Position numbers and translations under genes: made by a program
In this document: piece by piece, positions 42,570-52,300 of the stretch
Layout: the number at the start of each line of letters is the position of its first letter
Numbering within the stretch: position 1 is the first letter of the stretch
From: an uncultured Aquimarina sp.
Lineage (GTDB): Bacteria; Bacteroidota; Bacteroidia; Flavobacteriales; Flavobacteriaceae
Reading direction: 5' to 3'
Assembly: GCF_947500065.1 (NCBI RefSeq)
Contig: NZ_CANMQT010000019.1
Location: 1-52,361, forward strand
DNA length: 52,361 bases
Notes under the pieces: model-generated
Seen by the model: only the letters and a program-made list of their open reading frames with translations
The model's database searches: none
Told to the model about the DNA's origin: nothing

Positions 42570-43871
42570 ATGATTACTCATAGAACAATATTGAACACAA
42601 CAATTTCCATATTATTTCTTTTTTGTGGGTTAGTAAGTTTTGGACAAGAAACAACAGTTACATCTTCTATTCATAAAGCAATACAGCAACAAACAGATAG
42701 GATCTTTGACGATCTTGTGAAGGTTCGAAGAGATTTTCACATGAACCCTGAAGTTTCAGAACAGGAAAAAAGAACAGCTCAGAAAATCAAAGAATATTTG
42801 CTTGCTATTGGATTAGAGGTTACAACTGATATTGGAGGAAATGGGGTAGTTGGTATTTTAAAAGGAGCAAAAGAAGGAAAGAAAATTGCGTGGAGAGCGG
42901 ATATTGATGCGATGCCTTCAGAAATACCTGATGTAGTGGATTTTCAATCAAAGACCAAAGGTGTTCGTCATATTTGTGGACATGATGTACACACAGCAAT
43001 CGCATTAGGAATTGCCAATGTATTAGCAAGTCAAAAAGATCAATTAGAAGGGACTGTTTATTTTATTTTTCAACCTTCAGAAGAAAATTATAAAGGAGCT
43101 CAAGCGATGATCGCTGATGGTTTGTTTGATCTTATAAATCCAGATGAGATCTATGGAGCGCATATCGCACCATTACCAGCAACAATGATCTCAACCAAGC
43201 CAGAATGGTTATTTGCCGATTATAAAATGATAGAAGTGGTCTATAAAAAATCAGTTGATAATGATGCAATGATTGAGTATACTAAAATATTGCTTAAGAG
43301 TTTTCAGAATGTAGTTTCTGGTAGTGAGTTTTTTGATCCTCAAAGTTTATTAAGCCCTACTATTGGTTTAGGAAATCCGAATACCATTTTTAAAGATTAT
43401 ACAACAGTGAATGATAATTTTAATATTAAAAATACGGATGATCTAATATCAATTAAAACGTATGTAGGTTCTAGTATCTTTAATGAATTAGATAAAATTT
43501 TGGCTCAAGTAAAACAGAAAATTAAGTCATCAGAATATTCGGATAAGTTGGTTAATGTATCATATTCTGGGGATCGAGCGAACCTTATGAATGATAAAAA
43601 GTTAACAAATGAGGTTATGAATTCTATTTCTACAGTTTATGGACAGCAAAATGTAATCAGGCTATATGGAGAAATGCCAGATGGGCGTGGTGATGATTTT
43701 GCGTATTTTCAAAAACGAGTACCTGGAGTATATTTTTTCTTAGGAGGCTCTAACTTTGAAAAAGGAATTATCTCGATGCCTCATGCTCCAAATTTTGCCA
43801 TTGATGAGAACTGTATTAAAACAGGAGTGAATTATTTCTCTTCCATGATTGTAGAAAGGTTAAACGATTGA
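42570..43871 (+). CDS. Exported M20 family amidohydrolase/peptidase
   Basis: 433 aa from ATG 42570; longer frames from 42498 would bury the signal peptide (about 1-25, cut at SFG-Q). M20 metal-site motifs are visible: RADIDAMP (D111), ICGHDVH (C136, H138, H141) and QPSEE (E171, E172), as in M20D aminoacyl hydrolases. The final SMPHAPNFAID motif supplies the last His. It is periplasmic and should remove acyl or peptide groups from an amino acid; the substrate is unknown. The lid domain looks complete. Confidence 0.9.
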   Translation: MITHRTILNTTISILFLFCGLVSFGQETTVTSSIHKAIQQQTDRIFDDLVKVRRDFHMNPEVSEQEKRTAQKIKEYLLAIGLEVTTDIGGNGVVGILKGAKEGKKIAWRADIDAMPSEIPDVVDFQSKTKGVRHICGHDVHTAIALGIANVLASQKDQLEGTVYFIFQPSEENYKGAQAMIADGLFDLINPDEIYGAHIAPLPATMISTKPEWLFADYKMIEVVYKKSVDNDAMIEYTKILLKSFQNVVSGSEFFDPQSLLSPTIGLGNPNTIFKDYTTVNDNFNIKNTDDLISIKTYVGSSIFNELDKILAQVKQKIKSSEYSDKLVNVSYSGDRANLMNDKKLTNEVMNSISTVYGQQNVIRLYGEMPDGRGDDFAYFQKRVPGVYFFLGGSNFEKGIISMPHAPNFAIDENCIKTGVNYFSSMIVERLND

Positions 43872-43962
43872 TATCATATATTAATTATCAAACTGGAGAG
43901 AGAATTTTATATACGTATTAGCGTAATTTTATAAAAAGTATTTTTGTGATAAAATTGCCTCT

Positions 43963-44412
43963 ATGATACGACCATACAACGTAAGTGATAAAAAAGAACT
44001 AGTTGAGATTTTTAAACTCAATACACCAATATATTTTGATCCAAAAGAGGTGAATGATTTTGAAGAATATTTAGAACATAAAAGTGCTACTTATTTGATA
44101 ATTGAATATGAAAACAAAATCGTTGGAGGAGCAGGATATGATTTTCAGGAAAAAGATAATACCGGTAGAATAACATGGATATTTTTTCATCCTAACTATA
44201 CTGGATTGGGATTAGGAAAAAAGATGGTAGAACATTGCTTGTCCATTTTGAAACTAAATTTGACATTAGAAAAAGTACTTGTCACTACATCGCAATTGGC
44301 ATATAAGTTTTTTGAAAGGTTTGGATTTTTATTAAAAAAAACAGAAAAAGATTATTGGGGACCAGAACTAGATTTGTATTTAATGGAACTGCCTGTAGAT
44401 AATAATTCTTAA
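43963..44412 (+). CDS. GNAT-family N-acetyltransferase
   Basis: 149 aa. The acetyl-CoA-binding motif is FHPNYTGLGLGKKMVEHCL, followed by a C-terminal KFFERFGFLL strand-helix typical of GNAT enzymes. The substrate cannot be told from the sequence. It stands 117 bp before the kinase/PLP fusion gene, possibly co-transcribed. Confidence 0.88.
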   Translation: MIRPYNVSDKKELVEIFKLNTPIYFDPKEVNDFEEYLEHKSATYLIIEYENKIVGGAGYDFQEKDNTGRITWIFFHPNYTGLGLGKKMVEHCLSILKLNLTLEKVLVTTSQLAYKFFERFGFLLKKTEKDYWGPELDLYLMELPVDNNS

Positions 44413-44529
44413 GTGACCAAAACTATCGAAATTTATAATGGATTCTTTTCGTGATTGCAGGTTGGATACAGTATATTTATCATAGGTTTCTAAAATAGAT
44501 ATCCAAAGAACATTTTTCTCATTCACACG

Positions 44530-46800
44530 ATGATAGATAAACTCTTAGAATCTGAATTTTCTTTTCGTCAGCCCGAAGTTAAAAGATTAAATGGCTACGA
44601 TAATGTCAATTATATTGCCAAAACTAAATCTTCGCAGTATATTTTTAAAACGTATTCTTATAATAAAGAATTACTCGCTATTCTCGAAGCAGAAAACGAG
44701 GCACTTCTCCACCTTGAGAAAAAAAATACAGATACATTTCCGAAGCCAATTCCTTTTACGGATGGCAATTTTATAAAAGTGTTAGAGATCGATGGATCTA
44801 AAACTATCTGTAGATTGCTTTCGTTTTTGGATGGTAAGTTTTTAGGTGATATAGAAGCTACAGAAGAGCTATTCTATTCTTTAGGAATTTTTCTTGCAGA
44901 AATGAATCGTGAATTTCAAAAATTTGATAGTTATATACTCAGAGCTAGACAATGGGAATGGGATATTCAATATGTACACTTAAACAAAAAATATTTAGAG
45001 GATATTCCTGATCCCCATAATAGGAGTGTGGTTCAGTATTTTTTTCAACAATTTGAAGAAAATGTAGTTCCATTATTACCTGAGTTGAGGAAACAGGTCA
45101 TTCATAATGACGCAAATGAATGGAATATACTGACCAAAAACGGAGAAGTTTCAGGAATTATTGATTTTGGAGATTTAGCCTATTCACAGATGATAAATGA
45201 ATTGGCAATTGTAATTACCTATGCGTGTTATGATAAAGAGAACCCTTTGGATTGGGCACCTTCTATTCTAAAAGCGTATCACACTATTCTTCCTTTAGAA
45301 GAAAAAGAAATTAAGGTGTTGTACTATCTAATCGCTGCAAGACTTTGTACAAGTGTATGTAATTCTGCACATTCTCGAAAAATAAACCCGGATAATACAT
45401 ATGCTACAGTAAGTGAAAAATCTGCTTGGCAAATGTTGTACAAATGGCTGAGAATTAATCCAATTGAAGCAGAGAATGTGTTTAGGAAAGCAATAGGATT
45501 ATCGGTTCATAAAAAACCATTCACAGAAGAGGAGATAAAAAGAAGATATAAATATATAAGTCCGATTCTGTCTTTAAGCTATAAGAAGCCCATTTTTATG
45601 ACACGTTCAGCTTTTCAATATATGTATGATGCTGATGGGAATACTTTTTTGGATGCTTATAATAATATACCACACGTCGGGCATTCTCATCCAAAAGTAG
45701 TGGAAGCAGGACAGAAACAAATGGCAATATTGAATACCAATACAAGGTATCTATATGATTTGCTACCTACCTATGCAGAAAAATTACTATCGAAATTCCC
45801 TGATTCACTTAACAAAGTGTTTTTTGTAAACTCAGGAAGTGCAGCCAGTGACTTGGCAATGCGAATGGCATACGCCCATACAGGACATAAAAAAGCAATG
45901 ATCATGGAGCATGGATATCATGGCAATACACAGATCTCCATTGATATTAGCGATTATAAGTTTAATAGTCCAAAAGGCCAAGGACAAAAAGAATATATTC
46001 TAAAGACTAAAATTCCGGATACCTATAGAGGTAAATATACAAATCAAAACGCGGGTGAGTTATATGCAAAAGAAGCAGTGAAGCAAATAGAAAACACCGA
46101 TCATCCTATAGCAGCTTTTATTACAGAACCTATTGTAGGATGTGGAGGACAAGTTCCTCTTGCAGAAGGATATTTAAAAGAAGTGTATCCAGCGATCAGA
46201 AAACAAGGCGGTATTTGCATTAGCGATGAAGTACAAACCGGTTTTGGTCGTTTAGGAGATCATTTTTGGGGATTCGAAGCGCAAGATGTGATTCCGGATT
46301 TGGTAATTGTGGGGAAACCGATTGCGAATGGACATCCAATGGGAGCTGTTATTACTACTGAAGAAATAGCAGCATCTTTTAGTAAAGGCGTTGAGTTTTT
46401 TAGTTCTTTTGGTGGAAACCCTGTTTCGTGTGCCATAGGATTATCCGTATTAGAAGTGATTGAAGAAGAAGAATTACAAGAGAATGCTAAAGAGGTTGGT
46501 GATTATTATAAATCAATCTTATCAAAACTTCAGCAGAAATATGATTGTATTGGTGATGTTAGAGGATCTGGTTTGTTTTTAGGAATCGAAATCATAAAAG
46601 GAAAGAATCGTGAGACCAATAGAGTATTAGCGCATCATATTAAAAATGAGCTGCGTAATAAATTTATTCTCATTAGCACAGATGGCCCTGATGATAATGT
46701 ATTGAAAACGAAACCACCTCTATGTTTTACAAAAGAAAATGCCAAAGAAGTGGTGGATGCTATCGATAGTGTATTAGAAACATATTATGAAAACGTATAA
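44530..46800 (+). CDS. APH-type kinase fused to a class III PLP phospho-lyase/aminotransferase
   Basis: 756 aa. N-terminal aminoglycoside-phosphotransferase-like kinase (about 1-325) with catalytic D194 in VIHNDANEWN and metal-binding D212 in IIDFGD. C-terminal class III PLP domain (about 345-756) with D566 (ISDEVQTGFGR) and Schiff-base lysine K596 in GKPIANGHP, which is the form seen in ethanolamine-phosphate and phosphohydroxylysine phospho-lyases. The fusion suggests phosphorylation of an amino alcohol or hydroxylysine-like compound followed by elimination of phosphate. It lies 15 bp before modA and may be co-transcribed. Confidence 0.88.
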   Translation: MIDKLLESEFSFRQPEVKRLNGYDNVNYIAKTKSSQYIFKTYSYNKELLAILEAENEALLHLEKKNTDTFPKPIPFTDGNFIKVLEIDGSKTICRLLSFLDGKFLGDIEATEELFYSLGIFLAEMNREFQKFDSYILRARQWEWDIQYVHLNKKYLEDIPDPHNRSVVQYFFQQFEENVVPLLPELRKQVIHNDANEWNILTKNGEVSGIIDFGDLAYSQMINELAIVITYACYDKENPLDWAPSILKAYHTILPLEEKEIKVLYYLIAARLCTSVCNSAHSRKINPDNTYATVSEKSAWQMLYKWLRINPIEAENVFRKAIGLSVHKKPFTEEEIKRRYKYISPILSLSYKKPIFMTRSAFQYMYDADGNTFLDAYNNIPHVGHSHPKVVEAGQKQMAILNTNTRYLYDLLPTYAEKLLSKFPDSLNKVFFVNSGSAASDLAMRMAYAHTGHKKAMIMEHGYHGNTQISIDISDYKFNSPKGQGQKEYILKTKIPDTYRGKYTNQNAGELYAKEAVKQIENTDHPIAAFITEPIVGCGGQVPLAEGYLKEVYPAIRKQGGICISDEVQTGFGRLGDHFWGFEAQDVIPDLVIVGKPIANGHPMGAVITTEEIAASFSKGVEFFSSFGGNPVSCAIGLSVLEVIEEEELQENAKEVGDYYKSILSKLQQKYDCIGDVRGSGLFLGIEIIKGKNRETNRVLAHHIKNELRNKFILISTDGPDDNVLKTKPPLCFTKENAKEVVDAIDSVLETYYENV

Positions 46801-46815
46801 AATAGTAGTAATAAT

Positions 46816-47589
46816 ATGTCTGTAATAGAGGGGAAATTGAAAGGAGTATTTGGCATTATAATGCTGCTATTGATTTTGGGATGCAGTTCATCTAAAGAAG
46901 ATGTAATTACGATTGCAGCATCAGCTAACATGCAGTTTGCGATTGAAGAAGTGTCTAAAGTATTTACAAAGCGAACTGGAGTACAATGTGAACTTGTGAT
47001 TAGTTCTTCCGGTAAATTGACTGCGCAGATTAAAGAAGGTGCTCCTTATGATATTTTCGTTTCAGCGAATATGAAATACCCTATGGAAATTTACGAGAAT
47101 GATTTAGCCGTTCATGCTCCTAAAATTTATGCCTATGGTCAATTGGTATTATGGTCTATGTATGATGATATAAAACCTTCTGTAGAAATGCTAAAAGATA
47201 AAAATATAACACACATTGCCATAGCAAACCCTAAAACAGCACCATATGGTCAGGCAGCAATTGAAGTGTTAGAGAATTATAGTTTATATGATGAGGTGAA
47301 GGATAAATTAGTATATGGTGAGAGTATTGCACAGACGAATCAGTTTATAACTTCGAAGTCTTCAGAAGTTGGTTTTACGGCAAAATCTGTAGTGCTATCA
47401 GCTAAAATGAAAGGTAAAGGGCATTGGATAACATTGGATGAAAACCAATATTCGTCCATTGAACAAGGTGTAATAATGGTTAAATCAAAAAAAGAGAACA
47501 CTAGAAACACGCAACAATTTTATGATTTTCTTTTTTCTGAAGAAGCGAAAGAAATACTAGAAGATTTCGGATATTTAGTAGCACAATAA
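46816..47589 (+). CDS. modA: Molybdate ABC transporter, substrate-binding lipoprotein
   Basis: 257 aa. Lipoprotein signal with lipobox LGC (Cys23), then a ModA-type binding protein fold (IAASANMQFAIEEV, SSSGKLTAQIKEGAPYDIFVSANMKYP), which captures molybdate or tungstate in the periplasm. First gene of the mod set; its stop overlaps the next start as TAATG. The lipid anchor replaces a free periplasmic form, as is common in Bacteroidetes. Confidence 0.93.
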   Translation: MSVIEGKLKGVFGIIMLLLILGCSSSKEDVITIAASANMQFAIEEVSKVFTKRTGVQCELVISSSGKLTAQIKEGAPYDIFVSANMKYPMEIYENDLAVHAPKIYAYGQLVLWSMYDDIKPSVEMLKDKNITHIAIANPKTAPYGQAAIEVLENYSLYDEVKDKLVYGESIAQTNQFITSKSSEVGFTAKSVVLSAKMKGKGHWITLDENQYSSIEQGVIMVKSKKENTRNTQQFYDFLFSEEAKEILEDFGYLVAQ

Positions 47590-47990
47590 TGAATACTTTC
47601 TCAGGACACATATCAGATATACAGGTAAACGAAAGTTTATCAATGGTTTCTATTCGAATAAATGAGCATATTGTATTCAAAACTATTTTGGTAGAAACTC
47701 CCGAAACTGCTTCTTACCTAAAGAATGGAAGTATCGTAGATGTCTTATTTAAAGAAACAGAAGTGATTATTAGTACAGAAGATACTCTTTTGATTAGTGT
47801 GCAGAATAAAATTAAAGGGACTATAAAGAAGATAAAAAGAGGAGTGTTGTTAAGTAGGTTAATAGTAACTACAGAGATCGGGGATATAGTCGCTATAATT
47901 GCTACAGAAGCTCTCGATACATTATTATTGAAAGAAAATTCAACGGTAATTGCTATGATTAAGGTGAACGAAATTATGCTTTCCAGATGA
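47589..47990 (+). CDS. Di-TOBE molybdate-binding (molbindin-like) protein
   Basis: 133 aa. Two similar halves of about 65 residues (FSGHISDIQVNE and KIKGTIKKIKRG starts) look like TOBE/Mop domains, which bind molybdate between subunits. It is placed between modA and modB and overlaps both (TAATG and ATGA), so it is made in step with the transporter. Role is storage or homeostasis of molybdate, or a regulatory subunit. Confidence 0.8.
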   Translation: MNTFSGHISDIQVNESLSMVSIRINEHIVFKTILVETPETASYLKNGSIVDVLFKETEVIISTEDTLLISVQNKIKGTIKKIKRGVLLSRLIVTTEIGDIVAIIATEALDTLLLKENSTVIAMIKVNEIMLSR

Positions 47991-48661
47991 TAGATTGGGC
48001 TCCGATTATATTGACAGCAAAGCTCGCTTTGGTAACTACAATTATTCTATTGGTGGTTTCAATCCCGTTAGCATATTGGTTAGCACATTCTAAATCAAGA
48101 ATCAAACCAGTCATAGAAACTTTGGTGAGTATGCCTTTGGTATTACCTCCAACAGTTTTAGGGTTTTATTTATTAATGACTTTTAGTCCAGGAAATACTT
48201 TTGGAAGTTGGTTACAAGATTGGTTTGGAATCCGATTAATTTTTTCATTCTCTGGATTAGTGATAGGGTCCGTTATTTATAGTTTGCCATTTATGGTTAA
48301 TCCGATTCAATCGGGTTTGGCTAGTTTACCTGCTTCGCTTACCGAAGCTTCCTATGTGTTGGGTAAATCGAAAATGAAAACACTTTTTAAAGTATTATTA
48401 CCTAATATAAAACCTTCACTTTTAACAGGGATTGTACTAGCTTTTGCACATACTGTTGGAGAATTTGGAGTGGTTCTTATGATTGGTGGAAATATTCCAG
48501 AAAAGACTAAAGTAGTCTCTATTGCAATTTATGATGAGGTAGAAGCTTTAAATTATAGTAACGCAAATACCTATTCGCTGATTTTATTCATTATTACATT
48601 TGTGGTGTTATTATCAGTGTATTTGATTAATGGAGGATATCTAAAACGGTTTTGGAAATGA
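47987..48661 (+). CDS. modB: Molybdate ABC transporter permease
   Basis: 224 aa, five TM helices. The EAA loop reads EASYVLGKSKMKTLFKVLLP, matching ModB, and MPLVLPPTVLGFYLL is typical. Its stop overlaps the modC start as ATGA. Confidence 0.94.
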   Translation: MIDWAPIILTAKLALVTTIILLVVSIPLAYWLAHSKSRIKPVIETLVSMPLVLPPTVLGFYLLMTFSPGNTFGSWLQDWFGIRLIFSFSGLVIGSVIYSLPFMVNPIQSGLASLPASLTEASYVLGKSKMKTLFKVLLPNIKPSLLTGIVLAFAHTVGEFGVVLMIGGNIPEKTKVVSIAIYDEVEALNYSNANTYSLILFIITFVVLLSVYLINGGYLKRFWK

Positions 48662-49536
48662 TAGAAGCTGACATTCATAAAACGCTTAGTACTGCGAACG
48701 GAAAAATGTTACTTGATATTCAATTGAGTATTGAGAAGGGAGAATTCGTTACTTTATATGGATCTTCTGGTGCAGGAAAAACATCGACTCTTAGAATATT
48801 GGCTGGATTACTATCCGCAGATGAAGGGAAAATTGCAGTAGACAACACAATTTGGTTAGATACCGTAAAAAAAATCAATTATACTCCACAACAGCGTAAG
48901 ATAGGATATGTATTTCAGGATTATGCATTGTTTCCTAATATGACGGTACGAAAAAACCTAGAGTTTGCGTTAGAAAAAGGTCAGGATAAAAGTATTATTG
49001 AAGAATTGATTACTATAGTAGAGTTAAAAGAATTAGAAAATAGAAAACCTAAAACCTTGTCAGGAGGTCAGCAGCAAAGAGTGGCTTTAGCACGTGCTTT
49101 AGTTCGTAAACCGAAAGTTTTATTATTAGATGAACCACTTTCTGCTTTGGATATAACAATGCGAGCTAAACTACAGGATTATATTCTAAAAGTACATCGT
49201 GAGTATGAACTCACAACAATTTTAGTAAGTCATGATATTGGAGAGATCATAAAAATGTCAGACAAAATATATTGCCTTGAGGACGGAAAAATAGATAAAG
49301 AAGGTAATCCAATCTCAATATTTACCAATGATAAACTTAGTGGTAAATTTCAGTTTACAGGAGAAGTGATTGCTATAAAACAAGAAGAGGTTGTTTATAT
49401 AGTGACTGTCCTTATTGGTAATAATGTGGTAAAAATTATAGCGCAGGAGTCAGAAATTATCAATCTAGGAATTGGAGACAAAGTAGTTGTTGCTTCTAAA
49501 GCTTTTAACCCAGTACTTTTAAAAATTGGCAAATAA
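48658..49536 (+). CDS. modC: Molybdate ABC transporter ATP-binding protein
   Basis: 292 aa; the ATG at 48658 is chosen because it gives the ATGA overlap with modB, whereas an upstream TTG at 48652 adds only two residues. Walker A GSSGAGKT (35-42), signature LSGGQQQRVALARAL and Walker B VLLLDEPLSALD are intact. A C-terminal TOBE-like region (about 230-292) is present. It powers molybdate import with ModB and ModA. Confidence 0.94.
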   Translation: MIEADIHKTLSTANGKMLLDIQLSIEKGEFVTLYGSSGAGKTSTLRILAGLLSADEGKIAVDNTIWLDTVKKINYTPQQRKIGYVFQDYALFPNMTVRKNLEFALEKGQDKSIIEELITIVELKELENRKPKTLSGGQQQRVALARALVRKPKVLLLDEPLSALDITMRAKLQDYILKVHREYELTTILVSHDIGEIIKMSDKIYCLEDGKIDKEGNPISIFTNDKLSGKFQFTGEVIAIKQEEVVYIVTVLIGNNVVKIIAQESEIINLGIGDKVVVASKAFNPVLLKIGK

Positions 49537-49537
49537 T

Positions 49538-50071
49538 ATGAAAGTCGAAAAGGTCAAAATGACTAATGAATCTTTACTAGTGGAAAAGGATTATGATTAT
49601 TCAGATAGTTTTAAAACTGATTTTATAGATAAAGACAACAAAATTGATATTATGGTTGTTTCTAAAGCTTTCTTTTCTTCTTCCCCAGAATGGATTGGAA
49701 AGTTATTTACATTAAGAAATAAGATTGTTTCGGTTTTTGGCCTAAAAACAGGTGGTAAGACCAAGAGTAAAAAGGAATTGTTAACTAATTTTAAGGGACA
49801 GATAGGAGAACAAGTTGGGATTTTTAAAGTATTTGATAGATCAGATAATGAAATAATTTTAGGAGAAGATGATCGTCATCTTAATTTTAGAGTTTCTCTT
49901 TTATTGAAACCAGAAAAAGAAGATGAAAAAAGCTTAACGATTTCTACTACAGTAAACTTTAATAATAGTTTTGGGAAACTATATTTCCTACCAGTGAAGC
50001 CATTTCATAAAATAATAGTTCCTGTGATGCTAAAAAGTACAATTAAAGAAGCAGTTGCTCAGAGTTCGTAA
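49538..50071 (+). CDS. DUF2867-family protein
   Basis: 177 aa from ATG 49538 (a TTG at 49526 lies inside modC). The segment FFSSSPEWIGKLFTLRNKIVSVFGLK is characteristic of DUF2867 proteins, function unknown. It follows modC by 1 bp, so it is in the mod operon. Its 3' end overlaps the convergent DUF4230 gene by 29 bp. Confidence 0.8.
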   Translation: MKVEKVKMTNESLLVEKDYDYSDSFKTDFIDKDNKIDIMVVSKAFFSSSPEWIGKLFTLRNKIVSVFGLKTGGKTKSKKELLTNFKGQIGEQVGIFKVFDRSDNEIILGEDDRHLNFRVSLLLKPEKEDEKSLTISTTVNFNNSFGKLYFLPVKPFHKIIVPVMLKSTIKEAVAQSS

Positions 50072-50648
50072 TTGAGTTGCCCTTATACACTAATTTCCAA
50101 CCTAAAGAATTGGTGAGAATATATATCTTCTGTAGTTCACTAATTAAACGATTCTCTGCATTTGATTTTAAGGTAGAGGCTTCGATTTTTTCATTAAGCT
50201 GACGTATTACTTCTTTTCGAATAAGATTATGATCTTCAGGATTAAACTGGTTGAAAAAGTCTTCTTCCAGATCATGATATTTTATATCCGGATTGATATT
50301 AATCTCTGCTTCCGGAATATTAGTAATCGTTAGGGTTTTTGTAGTTTGGTCAATGGCATGCTCAATTTTACTTAAATCATAGGAAACCGTTACACCTGCA
50401 TTCACTACTACAATTGCTTTTTTCTCTGCTGTGAGTATATCCAGATAATATTTTTTGGCATCTTTATAAGTGATAACTTCGGAAAAATGTCCTTCTGTAA
50501 CTACTAGTTTGCCAACATTTTTAATCTGGTCCAAAATAAGATCAGAAGATTGTATTTCAGTTTTCTGAGTATTAAATCGATCAACAAAATAAATAATGCC
50601 TAAAGCAATGAATGCGGCAAGTAATGCACCTAGAAGAAAATTACGCAT
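50043..50648 (-). CDS. DUF4230-family membrane-anchored protein
   Basis: 201 aa with an N-terminal TM helix (about 3-23). The body (about 40-185; VGKLVVTEGHFSEVITYKDAK and IVVVNAGVTVSYDLSKIE) fits DUF4230, a family of extracytoplasmic proteins of unknown role. Convergent with and overlapping the DUF2867 gene by 29 bp. Confidence 0.82.
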   Translation of the reverse strand: MRNFLLGALLAAFIALGIIYFVDRFNTQKTEIQSSDLILDQIKNVGKLVVTEGHFSEVITYKDAKKYYLDILTAEKKAIVVVNAGVTVSYDLSKIEHAIDQTTKTLTITNIPEAEININPDIKYHDLEEDFFNQFNPEDHNLIRKEVIRQLNEKIEASTLKSNAENRLISELQKIYILTNSLGWKLVYKGNSITNSEQLLL

Positions 50649-50895
50649 ACCTTTTATGGGTCAAGTTTCTATAAATGTACATAAAAAAATTAAACCCGGA
50701 TTATGCATTAGAACTTTGTGATGAGAATTGAAAGTACCATAAAATATGACATTTTCTAAGTTTTAGCATAGCGGCGCTATGGGTATACTTAAAAATGTAA
50801 TGAAACGATATATTTTGCAGTGATTTCAAGATGTAATAAATTTTCTAATTCATAATTCGGGTTAAACCTTTTTGCTTTTCAATAGTCTTAGGTTT

Positions 50896-52200
50896 ATGAG
50901 AAAAATCCACCAGATATTATTTGCTTGCATCATATCCATATTATCTTGTAAAAATGATGATACAATTTCAGAAGAAACTGTTAATCCTGAAACGAATCAA
51001 CCCAATATCTTATTAATCATAGCAGATGATATGGGATTGGATGCTACTCCTGGATTTGACGAAGGGGTTATAAAACCAAATATGCCAAATCTTGAATCTT
51101 TTATAGCCAATGGAATAAAATTTAATAATCTTTGGTCGGCGCCAACGTGTACACCAACCAGAGCAACAATATTGACAGGAAAATATGGTGTAAAGACCGG
51201 AGTATTGGCTGTAGGCGATGAAATGCCAACTTCAGAAACGTCTATTCAATCATATTTAGATAATAACACTTCCCAGACCTATAGTCATGCTGTAATTGGT
51301 AAGTGGCACTTATCTAACGATGCTATGAGTCCTACCAATATGGGGATCGATTATTATGCTGGTTTACTTAATGGTGGTGTACAATCGTATTGGAACTGGA
51401 ATCTTACTGAAAATGGTGTAACAACAATATCTACCGAGTATACAACCACAAAGTTTACTGATTTGGCCATTGATTGGGTTGGAGCACAAGAAAAACCTTG
51501 GTTTTTGTGGTTGGCTTATAATGCGCCGCATACTCCTTTTCATTTGCCGCCAGCAACGTTGCACTCTCAAGGAGATTTACCCACAGATCAGGCATCTATA
51601 GATTCGAACCCTTTGCCATATTATATGGCAGCTTTAGAAGCTATGGATACAGAAATTGGTCGTTTATTAAGTTCGTTTTCTGAAGAAGCACGAGCGAATA
51701 CCACAATAATTTTTATTGGCGATAACGGAACTCCAAATCAAGTTGCGCAATCTCCATATAATTCTAATCGCGTTAAAGGAAGCCTCTATCAAGGAGGTAT
51801 AAATGTGCCTATGGTGGTTTCGGGCTATGGAGTGAATAGAAGTAATCAAGTAGAAAATGCAATGATTAATACTGCAGATGTATTTGCTACCGTTGCGGAT
51901 ATTGCAAATACAGGTACTACAAGTATACATAATAGTATAAGTTTTAAACCTTTATTGATAGATGCAAACGAAGAAGAAAGAACTTTTATTTATAGTGAGG
52001 TAGAAGGACAAAACGGCAATGGATATACGGTACGGAATGAAACCTATAAATTAATTGTTTTTAATGATGGAACAGAAGGAATGTATAATTTAGTAGAAGA
52101 CCCATATGAAAATACAAATCTATTAAATGAAATTTTATCCAATACTGAATCAATTGCTAAATCTGACTTAGAACAAAGAGTGGAAGAAATAAGACAATGA
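50896..52200 (+). CDS. Lipoprotein sulfatase (type I, formylglycine)
   Basis: 434 aa from ATG 50896. Lipoprotein signal with lipobox ILSC (Cys18). The sulfatase domain begins at NILLIIADDMG, where D44 and D45 are calcium ligands. C85 in CTPTR fits the C-x-P-x-R motif that is turned into formylglycine. GKWHL and IGDNG motifs follow. It should hydrolyse sulfate esters at the cell surface, typical for marine polysaccharide users. The exact substrate is unknown. No SusC/SusD pair is in the window. The gene ends 86 bp before the right terminal repeat. Confidence 0.92.
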   Translation: MRKIHQILFACIISILSCKNDDTISEETVNPETNQPNILLIIADDMGLDATPGFDEGVIKPNMPNLESFIANGIKFNNLWSAPTCTPTRATILTGKYGVKTGVLAVGDEMPTSETSIQSYLDNNTSQTYSHAVIGKWHLSNDAMSPTNMGIDYYAGLLNGGVQSYWNWNLTENGVTTISTEYTTTKFTDLAIDWVGAQEKPWFLWLAYNAPHTPFHLPPATLHSQGDLPTDQASIDSNPLPYYMAALEAMDTEIGRLLSSFSEEARANTTIIFIGDNGTPNQVAQSPYNSNRVKGSLYQGGINVPMVVSGYGVNRSNQVENAMINTADVFATVADIANTGTTSIHNSISFKPLLIDANEEERTFIYSEVEGQNGNGYTVRNETYKLIVFNDGTEGMYNLVEDPYENTNLLNEILSNTESIAKSDLEQRVEEIRQ

Positions 52201-52246
52201 AAAAGAGGCTGTCCGAAAAGCACAATATTTACTATACTGTCACATT

Positions 52247-52300
52247 GAGCGGAGTCGAAATATACTGAAAGCCAAGGGTAGTTGTTTCTCGACTCCGCTC
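52247..52300. repeat. Dispersed hairpin repeat, GAGCGGAGTCGA arms
   Basis: Arms 52247-52258 and 52289-52300 are perfect 12-bp inverted repeats. Same family as 64-117. CACATTGAGCGGAGTCGAAA just before is another common flavobacterial repeat form. Confidence 0.8.
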
